A DNA stretch of 54,456 nt from Paraburkholderia bannensis NBRC 103871 (GTDB lineage Bacteria; Pseudomonadota; Gammaproteobacteria; Burkholderiales; Burkholderiaceae): assembly GCF_000685015.1 (NCBI RefSeq), contig NZ_BAYA01000038.1:1-54456 (forward strand). Direction: 5' to 3'. The notes below the pieces were generated by a model. It worked only from the letters and a program-made list of their open reading frames with translations, was not told the origin of the DNA and searched no databases. Positions 16,548-24,521 of this stretch are shown piece by piece. The first letter of the stretch is position 1, and each line of letters opens with the position of its first letter. A program made the position numbers and the translations under genes.

Positions 16548-16887
16548 TCGCAGGCTTAACGCACGCATAACCCGCCGCAGCCCCTCCCCTGCCGCTGACG
16601 TCGCGGCGCGCGAATCACGCGCCGCGACGACGTGCTCAAAACACAGGCGCCCTCCTCCGCATTCCGTATCCCGACGCATCGCCGATGCCACCGGCCTTCG
16701 CGTGAAGTTGTGCACAAGGTTATCGACAAAAACTGTGGATAAATCCGCGGTCGCCCGACTTGTCCACATCCCCCCTTCTGCGCATGCGGACACCGTGACC
16801 TATGCGACTGCGCGCCCGCGCCTATGATGTCGGTTCTCTCCCCTGCGCTTCGCGCGCGCTTTCGGTATCCCCGAGGAGGACACTGAG
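16548..16887. promoter_or_regulatory. intergenic stretch with a DnaA-box cluster
   Basis: No gene. Four DnaA-box-like 9-mers lie within 61 bases: TTGTGCACA (16708-16716, two mismatches), TTATCGACA (16720-16728, one mismatch), TGTGGATAA (16734-16742, exact complement) and TTGTCCACA (16760-16768, one mismatch). Downstream, GAGGA (16872-16876 region) is the ribosome site of the reductase gene. The density exceeds what a promoter needs and resembles DnaA-titration or reactivation sites. Confidence 0.65.
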
Positions 16888-17442
16888 ATGGCCTATCAAG
16901 TTGCGGTCGTGGTTGGCAGTCTGCGCAAGGAATCGTTCAACCGTCAGCTCGCGCACGCCGTGACGTCGCTGGCGCCGGCCGATTTTTCGTTCGAGTTTCT
17001 CGACATCGGCGTGCTGCCGCTCTACAGCCAGGATTACGACGCCGATTTCCCCGAAGTCGCGCGCCAGTTCAAGCAGAAAATCGAAGCCGCCGATGCGCTG
17101 CTGTTCGTGACGCCCGAATACAACCGCTCGATTCCGGGTGTGCTGAAGAATGCGATCGACTGGGGTTCGCGTCCGTGGGGCAAGAATTCATGGACGGGCA
17201 AACCGGGCGCGGTGCTCGGCACGTCGCCGGGTGCGATTGGCACCGCGCTTGCCCAGGCGCATCTGCGCAACGTGCTCGCGTATCTCGACGTCGCGACGCT
17301 CGGCCAGCCCGAGATGTTCATCAAGCACGACGCCAGCCGCATCAATGAGAAAGGCGAGATCGTGAACGACGACACGCGCAAGTTCCTGCAAACGTTCGTC
17401 GACCTCTACGTGCAGTGGGTGAAGAAGCAATTGGGCCGCTGA
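16888..17442 (+). CDS. NADPH-dependent FMN reductase (ChrR/YieF-like quinone reductase)
   Basis: 184-residue flavodoxin-like reductase of the NADPH-dependent FMN reductase family. The phosphate-binding loop GSLRKESFNR (about 11-20) and the flavin-ring loop TPEYNRSIPGVLKNAIDW (about 74-91) are family signatures, and GKPGAVLGTSPGAIGT follows. Enzymes of this type carry out two-electron reduction of quinones and can reduce chromate or azo dyes, protecting against oxidative stress. It is cytosolic and probably a tetramer. A GAGGA ribosome site precedes the ATG. It is monocistronic, closed by the hairpin at 17465, and its upstream region carries a DnaA-box cluster. Confidence 0.92.
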   Translation: MAYQVAVVVGSLRKESFNRQLAHAVTSLAPADFSFEFLDIGVLPLYSQDYDADFPEVARQFKQKIEAADALLFVTPEYNRSIPGVLKNAIDWGSRPWGKNSWTGKPGAVLGTSPGAIGTALAQAHLRNVLAYLDVATLGQPEMFIKHDASRINEKGEIVNDDTRKFLQTFVDLYVQWVKKQLGR

Positions 17443-17460
17443 CGCTGGGCAGGCACGAAA

Positions 17461-17492
17461 AAAAGCGCGTGTCCGAACAGCACGCGCCTTTG
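17461..17492 (+). terminator. terminator after the FMN reductase gene
   Basis: GCGCGTG (17465-17471), a 9-base loop and CACGCGC (17481-17487), then CTTT; an A-run lies on the left, so it may also serve the convergent gene ending at 17514. Confidence 0.75.
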
Positions 17493-17513
17493 CATTACAT
17501 AGCCTTAGTGCAC

Positions 17514-18308
17514 TTAGTGCAGCGTCGGCGGCGTTCCCGTCACAGGCCGATCGGGCGCGTCCGACGCGCGATGATCGTGCGAATCTTCTTCGTATTCGAT
17601 GAATTCGTCGGGGATGCGCGCCGCGCTCGTGCTGGTCGCCGGTGTCGCCTGAGGCGCGCCCGGCACGTCGACGTTGACGTGCCTGACCTGCGGTTCCTGC
17701 GCCGCTGCCGGCGTGCCCATGATCGCGCCCGCGCCGGGTGCGCTTGCCGAAGCGAGCACCGTCACTTCTGCTTCGTTGACGGGACGCCCTTCGGCTGCCA
17801 TATGCTCTGGACTGACCGCGGCGGGCGGCACGGAATCGGCGACATCGCCTGGCGCCGAACGCCGCCGCATCGCCTCGGCGATACCGGCAAGGCCCAGTTC
17901 CTCCAGCGCGGAATGTTCGCGCACGGCCGGGTCGGCTTCTGCCGATGGCCACGTCCAGCTGCCGCCGCGTATCGCGACTTCGAGCGCGTGCTCGTCACGC
18001 AGCGTGTCGCGGGCGAGATCGGCGCGCGCCTCGTCGCTCACCCGCACGCCGATCAGCACATTGCCTTGCGGTGCCGGTGCGGCGCCGGGCGCGTGCGGCG
18101 CGGGTTCGGGCACGGCGCCCGCATTGGCGCGCACATCGCCGGTCGTGGAGAAGAAGCTCGACACCAGCCGTTCGATGCCGGCCAGCACGCCCGCCTCATG
18201 CACGGGCAATTCGATGTCGCTTGCCGCAAAGCCGCGTTGGAGCAGCGCTTGCTGCGCATGCTGAGCGGCGTCGTAGGTCTCGAACAGACCGGTCACGGTT
18301 TGTCTCAT
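17514..18308 (-). CDS. stress-type protein with YflT/GsiB-like N-terminal domain
   Basis: 264 residues. The N-terminal 70 or so (TVTGLFETYDAAQHAQQALL, then GFAASDIEL) resemble the general-stress-protein-17M/YflT domain, an alpha-beta fold with a ferredoxin-like look. A second copy-like segment (about 80-115; VLIGVRVSDEARADLARDTL) completes it. The rest (about 120-264) is Ala/Pro/Glu-rich low-complexity sequence ending in an acidic-histidine tail (EYEEDSHDHR), probably disordered. No signal peptide or membrane segment. The function is unknown; related proteins are induced by osmotic or oxidative stress. The start at 18308 has a weak GAGTGAG ribosome site. It is read alone, facing the FMN reductase. 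Confidence 0.65.
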   Translation of the reverse strand: MRQTVTGLFETYDAAQHAQQALLQRGFAASDIELPVHEAGVLAGIERLVSSFFSTTGDVRANAGAVPEPAPHAPGAAPAPQGNVLIGVRVSDEARADLARDTLRDEHALEVAIRGGSWTWPSAEADPAVREHSALEELGLAGIAEAMRRRSAPGDVADSVPPAAVSPEHMAAEGRPVNEAEVTVLASASAPGAGAIMGTPAAAQEPQVRHVNVDVPGAPQATPATSTSAARIPDEFIEYEEDSHDHRASDAPDRPVTGTPPTLH

Positions 18309-18360
18309 GGCTCACTCACTCCTCGTCTTTACTGGGCAATGGTGCAGCAATCGGCATGCC

Positions 18361-18379
18361 GCGGACGATGGCCGTCCGC
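18361..18379. terminator. hairpin between two minus-strand genes
   Basis: GCGGACG (18361-18367), loop ATGGC, CGTCCGC (18373-18379), 31 bases past the stop of the histidine kinase gene. It has no T-tract, so its role as terminator is uncertain. Confidence 0.4.
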
Positions 18380-18409
18380 ACATTCGAAGGCATCCCGCGC
18401 CGGTTCGAC

Positions 18410-20773
18410 CTAGAGCGTCGCGTCCCGTTCCCGCCGTGCGCGCGCCTGGCGCTCGCGCTGGATCGCTTCGAGCATTTTCTCTAGCAAAGCAATGTCGAAC
18501 GGTTTCGACAGTACCCGAACGTCCACGTGACGCGCGCGTTCGAGTTCTTCCGCGTAACCGGTCACGAGAATCACGGGCAGCGCCGGATCGCGCGCCTGGA
18601 GCGCTTCAGCCAGGTCGATGCCGTTCATCTCGCCGGGCATGTGGATGTCCGAGAGCACGAGATCGAAGTACGGCGCGTCGGCATCGTCGAGGCGGTCAGC
18701 CCGCGCCGCATCGACGAGCGTAAGCGCGCTGGCCGCGTCGCTCGCGCAGGTGACGTGATGATCCATCATCTGCAACAGCGCCTCGGTGCCCGCCGCGACT
18801 TCGTCGTTGTCCTCGACGAGCAGCACGCGCAGGCCTTGCGGCGGATTCGTGCTTTCCTCGCGCGGTGCGGGCTCGCGTTTGGGCGCGGCCACGGCAGCGG
18901 CGCGCGGCAGATACAGATGCACGGACGTGCCCGCGCCAATCGCGCTGTCGATAGCGGCGAGACCGCCCGAGCGCTCGCAGAACGCAAACACCTGCGGCAG
19001 CCCGAGACCCGTGCCCATGCCCTTCGGCTTGGTCGTGTAGAGCGGCTCGAAAGCGCGCGCGAGTACATCGGGCGACATGCCGACGCCCGTGTCCTCAAGC
19101 GAGACATGCACGAAATCGCCGTCGAGCGGGAAGCCCTCCCCCGGCCGGAACGCCATGTTGTGCGCGTGCACGGTGAAGCGTCCGCCGTTGGGCATGGCGT
19201 CGCGCGCGTTGACGGCGAGATTGATGAGCGCGAGCTCGAACTCGGCGACGTCGACCAGCACCGGCCAGACGTCCTCGTCGAGATCGACGACGAGCGACAC
19301 CTTCGCGCCGAGCGACGCGCGCAACAACTCGCGGCACGCGGGCAGCCAGCGGCCGACATGAATCGTCTCGTTGCGCAGCGGCTGCTTGCGCGCAACGCCC
19401 AGCAACTGGCGCGTGAGCGACTGCCCGCTCTTGAGCGCGCGCTCGACGGCGGACAGCTCGCGCTCCAGCCCCGGCGTGCCACGCCGGCGCGCGATCTGCA
19501 CGTTGGCGGACACGATCATCAGCAGATTGTTGAAGTCGTGCGCGACGCTGCCGACCAGGTTGCCGAGCGCCTCCATCTTGCGCGACTGCCGGTAAGCCGA
19601 TTCGATCGAGCGGCGCATGGATGCTTCGGCCTGCCAGCGCTCCCACGCTTCCTCTTCGGCGGCCAGTCTGCGCAGCGACAGCCAGATCACGCACCACAGC
19701 GCAATCGACGGCGTGAACATCGAGATCAGGAGCACGCTCAAGTGCCGGTACCACCCGGCCCAGATCGCCGAGGCGCGATAGGCGCAGGTGACATAGACGG
19801 GATACGCGCCCACGCGGCGGAACGCCACGATCGCATTGCCGCCGAGCAACTGCGAGTGCATGCGCACGACGCCCGAATCCTTGCCGAGCGCGAGCGCGGC
19901 GGCGAACGGCGTGCCGGGCGTGATGGCTTCGGGCACTTTCGCGCCTGAGGCTGCAGCGCCGTCAGCCGTATTGCCTGCCGCGCCGGCCGCGCCCGAAGCC
20001 GGCCGCGCCACGGCAGCAGGCCCCGTGGCGCGCGGCGGCGGCTCGAACGCGAGGATCGCGCCGTCACTGCGCACGAGGCCGAGCGCCATCGGCGAATCGT
20101 CGCCCAGCAGTTCGCTGTAGAACTTGTTGAAGTAGTGCGGACGCAGCGCGACCGAGACTAGGCCTGCGAACTGCCCTGCCGCGTCGCGGCGCGCGATGCC
20201 GGTATTGAAAACGGTTTCGCCGCTCACCTGCCCCACCATCACGCGCGAGACATGATCGAGCACGCGCCCGTCGCGAATGCCGACGAAGTCGTCGCGTGTG
20301 GCGATCGAAACGGGTGGCGGCGGCGAATAGCGGCTGCTCGCGAGCAGTGCGCCATTGCGCCCGAAGATCGACACGGCCGCCACCTGCGGATAGCCGCCGC
20401 CGATCGCGTCGAGCTTTTCGTGAATCTGCGCTTCGTTCGCGCGAATGCCCTCGTCGTCGAGCTCTTCCACGCCATCGACGATGCGCGCATCGAGCGCATC
20501 GTTCATGTCGAACACCTTGAGCGCGTGTTCCTCGGCCACGCGCACGGTGCGCAGCGTGACGTCGGTGGCGTCGGCTTCGCGCGTGCGCAGGTCGCTCCAC
20601 GCCATCGTCGCCACATAGACGCACGGCAGCACGATCGCGGCGAGCAGCAGCGCGATCAGGGTGCGCCGGCGCACCGTGAAGTCGTGGCTGGGCGCCGCCG
20701 GAAAAGGTGCCTCGTCGGTGCGCGGGGACGGCAGCAAACGGTCGTCTGGCCCTGCGGGCCGGTCGGGAATCAT
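18410..20773 (-). CDS. hybrid sensor histidine kinase with receiver domain
   Basis: 787-residue membrane kinase. A short cytosolic N-terminus leads to TM1 (about 36-56), then a periplasmic PDC/Cache-like sensor (about 60-340) interrupted by an Ala/Gly-rich low-complexity insert (about 245-280), TM2 (about 345-370), a HisKA domain with the phospho-acceptor in SVAHDFNNLL (about 412-421), the N box NLAVNARDAM, G boxes EDTGVGM and GTGLGLP, and a C-terminal receiver with VLLVEDND and phospho-Asp in LVLSDIHMP. The HDFNN form of the H box is common in hybrid kinases. No output regulator lies next to it on this strand, so its partner is probably encoded elsewhere. It is divergent, over 620 bases, from the CheY/CheC operon. 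Confidence 0.92.
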   Translation of the reverse strand: MIPDRPAGPDDRLLPSPRTDEAPFPAAPSHDFTVRRRTLIALLLAAIVLPCVYVATMAWSDLRTREADATDVTLRTVRVAEEHALKVFDMNDALDARIVDGVEELDDEGIRANEAQIHEKLDAIGGGYPQVAAVSIFGRNGALLASSRYSPPPPVSIATRDDFVGIRDGRVLDHVSRVMVGQVSGETVFNTGIARRDAAGQFAGLVSVALRPHYFNKFYSELLGDDSPMALGLVRSDGAILAFEPPPRATGPAAVARPASGAAGAAGNTADGAAASGAKVPEAITPGTPFAAALALGKDSGVVRMHSQLLGGNAIVAFRRVGAYPVYVTCAYRASAIWAGWYRHLSVLLISMFTPSIALWCVIWLSLRRLAAEEEAWERWQAEASMRRSIESAYRQSRKMEALGNLVGSVAHDFNNLLMIVSANVQIARRRGTPGLERELSAVERALKSGQSLTRQLLGVARKQPLRNETIHVGRWLPACRELLRASLGAKVSLVVDLDEDVWPVLVDVAEFELALINLAVNARDAMPNGGRFTVHAHNMAFRPGEGFPLDGDFVHVSLEDTGVGMSPDVLARAFEPLYTTKPKGMGTGLGLPQVFAFCERSGGLAAIDSAIGAGTSVHLYLPRAAAVAAPKREPAPREESTNPPQGLRVLLVEDNDEVAAGTEALLQMMDHHVTCASDAASALTLVDAARADRLDDADAPYFDLVLSDIHMPGEMNGIDLAEALQARDPALPVILVTGYAEELERARHVDVRVLSKPFDIALLEKMLEAIQRERQARARRERDATL

Positions 20774-21395
20774 CGTACGGAGAAGGCTGGAAGACGCTGC
20801 GGAGCGTTTGACATCGCTTTTGAGATCGCTGACGACATGATAAACGACCGCGCAGGCGTCGCCGCGTTCAGGGTGGCATCAGTGCAGATCCTTTCAATCA
20901 TTGTGCTTCGCCCGTACGATCATGCCGATCGCATGCAATTGTGCCCACGACAACTGGCACGCACGAAGTAAGGCGATTTTTCCGCCAGATGAGTCGATTG
21001 CGCGAAAATCCATGTAGCGCAAACGTACACAAAAGGATATTCGTCGGACTTTAATAAAGGGAACGATCGATTATTTCCCGAAAGCGGTGAAAATAAGTCG
21101 TTTTCGTTCGCTGAATGATTATCGTCGAGTTGCATTTGTTTCCGTTTGCTTCGAGAATCGCGAACACGATAAATAACACTCCAGAAAATGGGTGATGTTT
21201 ACCGCACGTTTCCCGCGCCGTCCGGACGCTGGCGGCCTTTGCCGCCGCCGTCGGTCGAGCCGCGCCGAGCGGCCGATACGCGGACGATTTCAGGCCTTAC
21301 GCATAAAAACGCGCGCATGCCCTAAAGGTTTTGCGCGCGCCGCCGTTAATCCGTCTTAACGCATTCCGTCCAACGCACACTCAATTCGCATATCC
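20774..21395. other. long AT-rich divergent intergenic region
   Basis: 622 bases without a convincing gene, clearly lower in GC than its surroundings between about 20,830 and 21,200. It must hold the promoter of the hybrid kinase (left) and the CheY operon (right; see the FliA-type promoter at 21323). The only frame of any length (71 codons on the minus strand, 20920-21135) has no ribosome site and no recognisable sequence. Confidence 0.6.
21323..21349 (+). promoter_or_regulatory. FliA (sigma-28) type promoter of the CheY/CheC/diguanylate cyclase operon
   Basis: TAAAGGTT (21323-21330), an 11-base spacer and GCCGTTAA (21342-21349). Against the flagellar sigma-28 consensus TAAAGTTT-N11-GCCGATAA it matches 14 of 16 positions with the correct spacer. 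It is 46 bases before the first start codon. Confidence 0.7.
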
Positions 21396-21764
21396 ATGTC
21401 CTTACCCATCGTGATCGCCGACGATTCGCTGCTGGCCCGCAAGGTGCTCACGAAGGCGCTCCCCGAGGACTGGGACGTCGAGATTTCCTACGCGTCGAAC
21501 GGTAAAGAAGCGCTGGCGCACTATCGCGCCGGGCGTGCACCGGTCATGTTTCTCGACCTCACGATGCCCGACATGACGGGCTTCCAGGTTCTCGAAGCGC
21601 TCCAGCACGAGGACTTGAACACCTTCGTGATCGTCGTTTCCGCCGATGTCCAGCCGCGCGCCCAGGAGCGCGCGCTGGCGCTTGGCGCGATGGCGTTTGT
21701 GCCGAAGCCGGTCACCCAGGAAGCGCTGCTACCCATCCTGAAGGAGTACGGGTTGTATGCCTGA
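21396..21764 (+). CDS. single-domain response regulator (CheY-like)
   Basis: 122-residue stand-alone receiver. The acidic pair is in IADDSLLARK (about 7-16), the phospho-Asp in FLDLTMPDMTG (about 53), the conserved Ser in VVSAD (about 83) and the Lys in PKPV (about 105). There is no output domain, so it must act by protein contact, as CheY does, or as a phosphate sink. Its stop codon overlaps the CheC-like gene by 8 bases, and a diguanylate cyclase follows, which suggests phosphorylation-controlled c-di-GMP or motility signalling. No clear ribosome site precedes the ATG, but a FliA-type promoter does. Confidence 0.9.
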   Translation: MSLPIVIADDSLLARKVLTKALPEDWDVEISYASNGKEALAHYRAGRAPVMFLDLTMPDMTGFQVLEALQHEDLNTFVIVVSADVQPRAQERALALGAMAFVPKPVTQEALLPILKEYGLYA

Positions 21765-22380
21765 TCGAGTGTTCACGGAACTGCAGCGCGACGCCCTGCA
21801 AGAGATCGCCAATCTCGGCATGGGACAGGCGGCCACGCGGCTGTCTGGCTTGCTCAACGCGTTCATCGAACTGTCGGTGCCGCGCGTGCGCGTGGTCGCG
21901 GTGCGCGAGGCGGCCCAGGCGTTGCGCGAGATGACGGGCATCGACGGCCCGGTCACGGCGGTGCGCCAGGGCTTTCGCTCCGAGATCAAGGGCGAGGCGC
22001 TGGTGATCTGCCGCAGCGGCGAGATCGGCGAGCTGGGCGCGCTGGTGGGCGGCCCGTTCGCGGAATCGGCGTGGGACGCGCTCACGGAGCAGGAACTGAT
22101 TTTCGACGTGGCGAACGTGCTGACCGGCGCGTGCGTGTCGTCGATGCTCGACCAGCTTGGGCGGCTGCCGGTGTTTTCGCAGCCGGGGCTGCTCGGCGAA
22201 GCCGTCACGCTCGACGAAGTGTTCCAGCCCGGGCTGCTCGCCTGGGACCTGGCGCTGCTCGTCGAGGTCAATTTCGCGCTGGAAGACCAGCGCTTTCGCG
22301 CGCATCTCGTCATGCTGATGGCCGAGGAGTCGATTTATCATGTGAGCCGCGCCATTGACGCCATGCTCCATAGCCTATGA
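21757..22380 (+). CDS. CheC-family response-regulator phosphatase
   Basis: 207 residues. The CheC/CheX/FliY signature [DS]xxxExxN-x22-P is exact in the first half (Asp12, Glu16, Asn19 in DALQEIAN, then Pro after 22 residues). The second half keeps Asn and Pro with the same spacing but has Asp for the Glu (ELIFDVAN), so one site looks intact and the other altered. Such proteins dephosphorylate CheY-type receivers. The overlap with the upstream receiver gene makes that receiver the likely substrate. No receptor, CheA or CheW gene is nearby. Confidence 0.85.
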   Translation: MPDRVFTELQRDALQEIANLGMGQAATRLSGLLNAFIELSVPRVRVVAVREAAQALREMTGIDGPVTAVRQGFRSEIKGEALVICRSGEIGELGALVGGPFAESAWDALTEQELIFDVANVLTGACVSSMLDQLGRLPVFSQPGLLGEAVTLDEVFQPGLLAWDLALLVEVNFALEDQRFRAHLVMLMAEESIYHVSRAIDAMLHSL

Positions 22381-23333
22381 CTACCCCTGCTTCATCGCCC
22401 TCGCTCTCTGACCTCGTTGCGGAGCGTGTCGGCTTCGGCATCTTCGTGCTCGACCGCGAGATGAACGTGCTGATGTGGAACCGCTTCATGCAGGACCACA
22501 GCGGCGTGGCGGCTGAAGATGTGATCGGCCGCCCGGTTTTCGAGCGCTTTCCCGAACTGCCGCGCGCCTGGCTCGCCCGCAAGGTCGAAAGCGTGTTCCA
22601 GCTCGGCAGCTTCGCGTTCAGCTCGTGGGAGCAGCGCCCTTACCTGTTCCGCTTCGATCACGACCGGCCCATCACGGGCGGCGTCGATTACATGCAGCAG
22701 GACTGCACCTTCATGCCGCTCATGCGCGAGCGCGAAGTGATCGCCGTCTGCGTGACGATCACCGACGTGACGCACGTGAGCGTGATGCAGCGCGAGCGCG
22801 AAGAAGCCGTCGCCAAGCTGCGCGAATACGCCGACCGCGACGGCCTGACCGGCATCGGCAATCGGCGTTATTTCGAAACGCGGCTGGCCGAGGAATTCTC
22901 GCGCTGGCAGCGTTATGGCGGCGAGATGTCGGTGCTGCTGTTCGATCTCGACCACTTCAAGAAGATCAACGACGAGTTTGGCCACGTCGCCGGCGATACG
23001 GTGCTGCGCACGATGGCGCAGCGCGTGGCGGGTGTGGTGCGCAAGGAAGACATCTTCGGCCGGTTCGGCGGCGAGGAATTCGCACTGCTGCTGCCGTGTA
23101 CGCCGCTAGACGACGCGATGCACGTGGCCGAAAAGATCCGCCATACGATCGGCGATACGCCTGTCGATGTGCAGGGCGATATCGTGGCCGTGACGGCGAG
23201 CGTGGGCGCGGCTTCGGCGCGGCCGGGCTCGAACGATTACGAGGTCATGATCAACGAGGCCGACGCCGCGCTCTACAGCGCCAAGCGCCAGGGCCGCAAC
23301 CGCTCGGTGGTGCTGCTGCACGAGCTGAATTAG
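22377..23333 (+). CDS. diguanylate cyclase with N-terminal PAS domain
   Basis: 318 residues that should make cyclic di-GMP from two GTP. The N-terminal PAS domain (about 12-125; VGFGIFVLDREMNVLMWNRF) is followed by a short linker helix and a GGDEF domain (about 150-315) with DRDGLTGIGNRRYFE, the intact catalytic RFGGEEF and, five residues before it, the product-inhibition site RKED (RxxD). The cyclase should therefore be active and feedback-limited. It has no membrane segment; the PAS domain gives a cytosolic input. Its ATG overlaps the CheC-like stop by 4 bases, the third gene of the FliA-type operon. Confidence 0.93.
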   Translation: MTTPASSPSLSDLVAERVGFGIFVLDREMNVLMWNRFMQDHSGVAAEDVIGRPVFERFPELPRAWLARKVESVFQLGSFAFSSWEQRPYLFRFDHDRPITGGVDYMQQDCTFMPLMREREVIAVCVTITDVTHVSVMQREREEAVAKLREYADRDGLTGIGNRRYFETRLAEEFSRWQRYGGEMSVLLFDLDHFKKINDEFGHVAGDTVLRTMAQRVAGVVRKEDIFGRFGGEEFALLLPCTPLDDAMHVAEKIRHTIGDTPVDVQGDIVAVTASVGAASARPGSNDYEVMINEADAALYSAKRQGRNRSVVLLHELN

Positions 23334-23669
23334 CTCCTCGACGGGGATGCCTGTTCTGGGGGCGATTGCTGTGCTAATCGGCGAAGTTGGGCGATGTTGG
23401 GGGAAGTATTCGCGTGCAATGCGCGAAATCACGGACTGACGGTGCATTCTGTCAGTCCCTGCCCCTATTTCCTGCAGGTTTCCTGAAAGCCCTCGACTGC
23501 GGCAGCAGGCAAAGGTTGATATACTTTTGCCCGTTTCCGGCCTCGGACCCTGAACGGCGTTCCGACAGGGCCGGTGCCTCGCGCGTGTCCGCGCGCGCGG
23601 GCGACCCGCGACATGCGGGCCCGAATATCTGTAACGCCCCGTCGAGGGCGCCCCCCAGCGGAGATCGTC
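23334..23669. promoter_or_regulatory. leader region of the hpnDE-shc-hpnG operon
   Basis: No gene. An inverted repeat GGACTGAC (23433-23440), 10-base loop, GTCAGTCC (23451-23458) may end the diguanylate cyclase transcript or bind a regulator. A -10-like TATACT lies at 23520-23525 without a clear -35, followed by a leader of about 140 bases rich in GC palindromes (around 23580-23620). The GGAG at 23659-23662 serves the TTG start of hpnD. Confidence 0.45.
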
Positions 23670-24521
23670 TTGGCCGTTTCCAACCTCGTCGTGGACGATA
23701 CACTTCAGACCGATGCCGCCGCCGCTTCGTCGGGCAGCTCGTTTTATCTGGCAATGCGGATCCTGCCTGCGGCGCAGCGCGACGCCATGTATCAGGTCTA
23801 CGCCTTTTGCCGCGCTGTCGACGACATCGCGGACAGCGACCTGCCGCGCGCCGAGCGTGCGGCGGGGCTCGACCAATGGCGCGCCGACATCGACGCGTGC
23901 TATGCCGGCACCCCGCGCGCCTCGCTTGCCGCGCTCACGCGTCACATCCATACCTTCGGCCTGAAGCGCGAGGATTTCCACGCGATGATCGACGGCATGG
24001 CCATGGACGCCGCCGAAGACATCTGCGCACCCGACGAGGACACGCTCGACCTGTACTGCGACCGCGTCGCAAGCGCGGCGGGCCGCCTGTCGGTGAGAAT
24101 TTTCGGGATGGACGACGAGCCTGGCCGCCTGCTCTCGCATCACCTCGGGCGCGCGCTGCAACTGACTAACATCCTGCGCGACATCGACGAAGACGCGGAC
24201 ATCAACCGCTGCTACCTGCCGCGCGAGTTGCTAGCGCGCGAAGGCATTGCTGCGACGACGCCGCACCAGATCGCCGCCGACCCTTCCCTGCCGCGCGTGT
24301 GCGCGACGCTGGTGGAGCGCGCGCTCAAGCATTTCGCCGAAGCCGACGCGATCATGGATCGCACGCCGCGCGTGCAGGTCAAGGCGCCGCGCATCATGTC
24401 GGGCGTCTACCGCGTGCTGCTGGAGCGCACCGTGGATCGCGGCTTCGACCTGCCGCGCACGAAAGTCGCCAAACCGCGCGCACGACTCATGTGGATCGTG
24501 GCGCGCTACGCGCTGTTCTGA
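23670..24521 (+). CDS. hpnD: presqualene diphosphate synthase HpnD
   Basis: Trans-isoprenyl diphosphate synthase of the squalene/phytoene family that joins two farnesyl diphosphates into presqualene diphosphate, the first committed hopanoid step. The first Asp-rich motif is in FCRAVDDIADSD (about 48-59), the second in TNILRDIDEDA (about 165-175). I chose the TTG at 23670 because GGAG lies 8-11 bases upstream and it gives 283 residues, the family length; an upstream ATG at 23574 would add 32 arginine-rich residues unlike the family. The coding sequence contains an exact iteron copy at 24092, including a rare AGA arginine codon. Its stop overlaps hpnE (TGATG). Confidence 0.95.
   Translation: MAVSNLVVDDTLQTDAAAASSGSSFYLAMRILPAAQRDAMYQVYAFCRAVDDIADSDLPRAERAAGLDQWRADIDACYAGTPRASLAALTRHIHTFGLKREDFHAMIDGMAMDAAEDICAPDEDTLDLYCDRVASAAGRLSVRIFGMDDEPGRLLSHHLGRALQLTNILRDIDEDADINRCYLPRELLAREGIAATTPHQIAADPSLPRVCATLVERALKHFAEADAIMDRTPRVQVKAPRIMSGVYRVLLERTVDRGFDLPRTKVAKPRARLMWIVARYALF
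24092..24109 (+). repeat. iteron copy inside hpnD
   Basis: GGTGAGAATTTTCGGGAT, identical over all 18 bases to the origin iteron at 10113-10130, 14 kb away. It is read as part of SVRIFGM in HpnD. Confidence 0.85.

Noticed and set aside
16708..16768. DnaA cluster as a second replication origin
   Set aside because: No initiator gene, AT-rich unwinding region or iterons there; a regulatory or titration role is more economical.
20920..21135. 71-codon frame in the region between the hybrid kinase and the CheY operon
   Set aside because: No ribosome site, no recognisable sequence, and the DNA looks like an AT-rich promoter region.
23478..23497. Weak iteron-like match upstream of hpnD on the minus strand
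   Set aside because: Three mismatches in the conserved core; not better than expected for GC-rich DNA.
23574..23669. Upstream ATG start for HpnD
   Set aside because: The 32 added residues are Arg/Pro-rich leader-like sequence; TTG at 23670 has the GGAG and family-length product.
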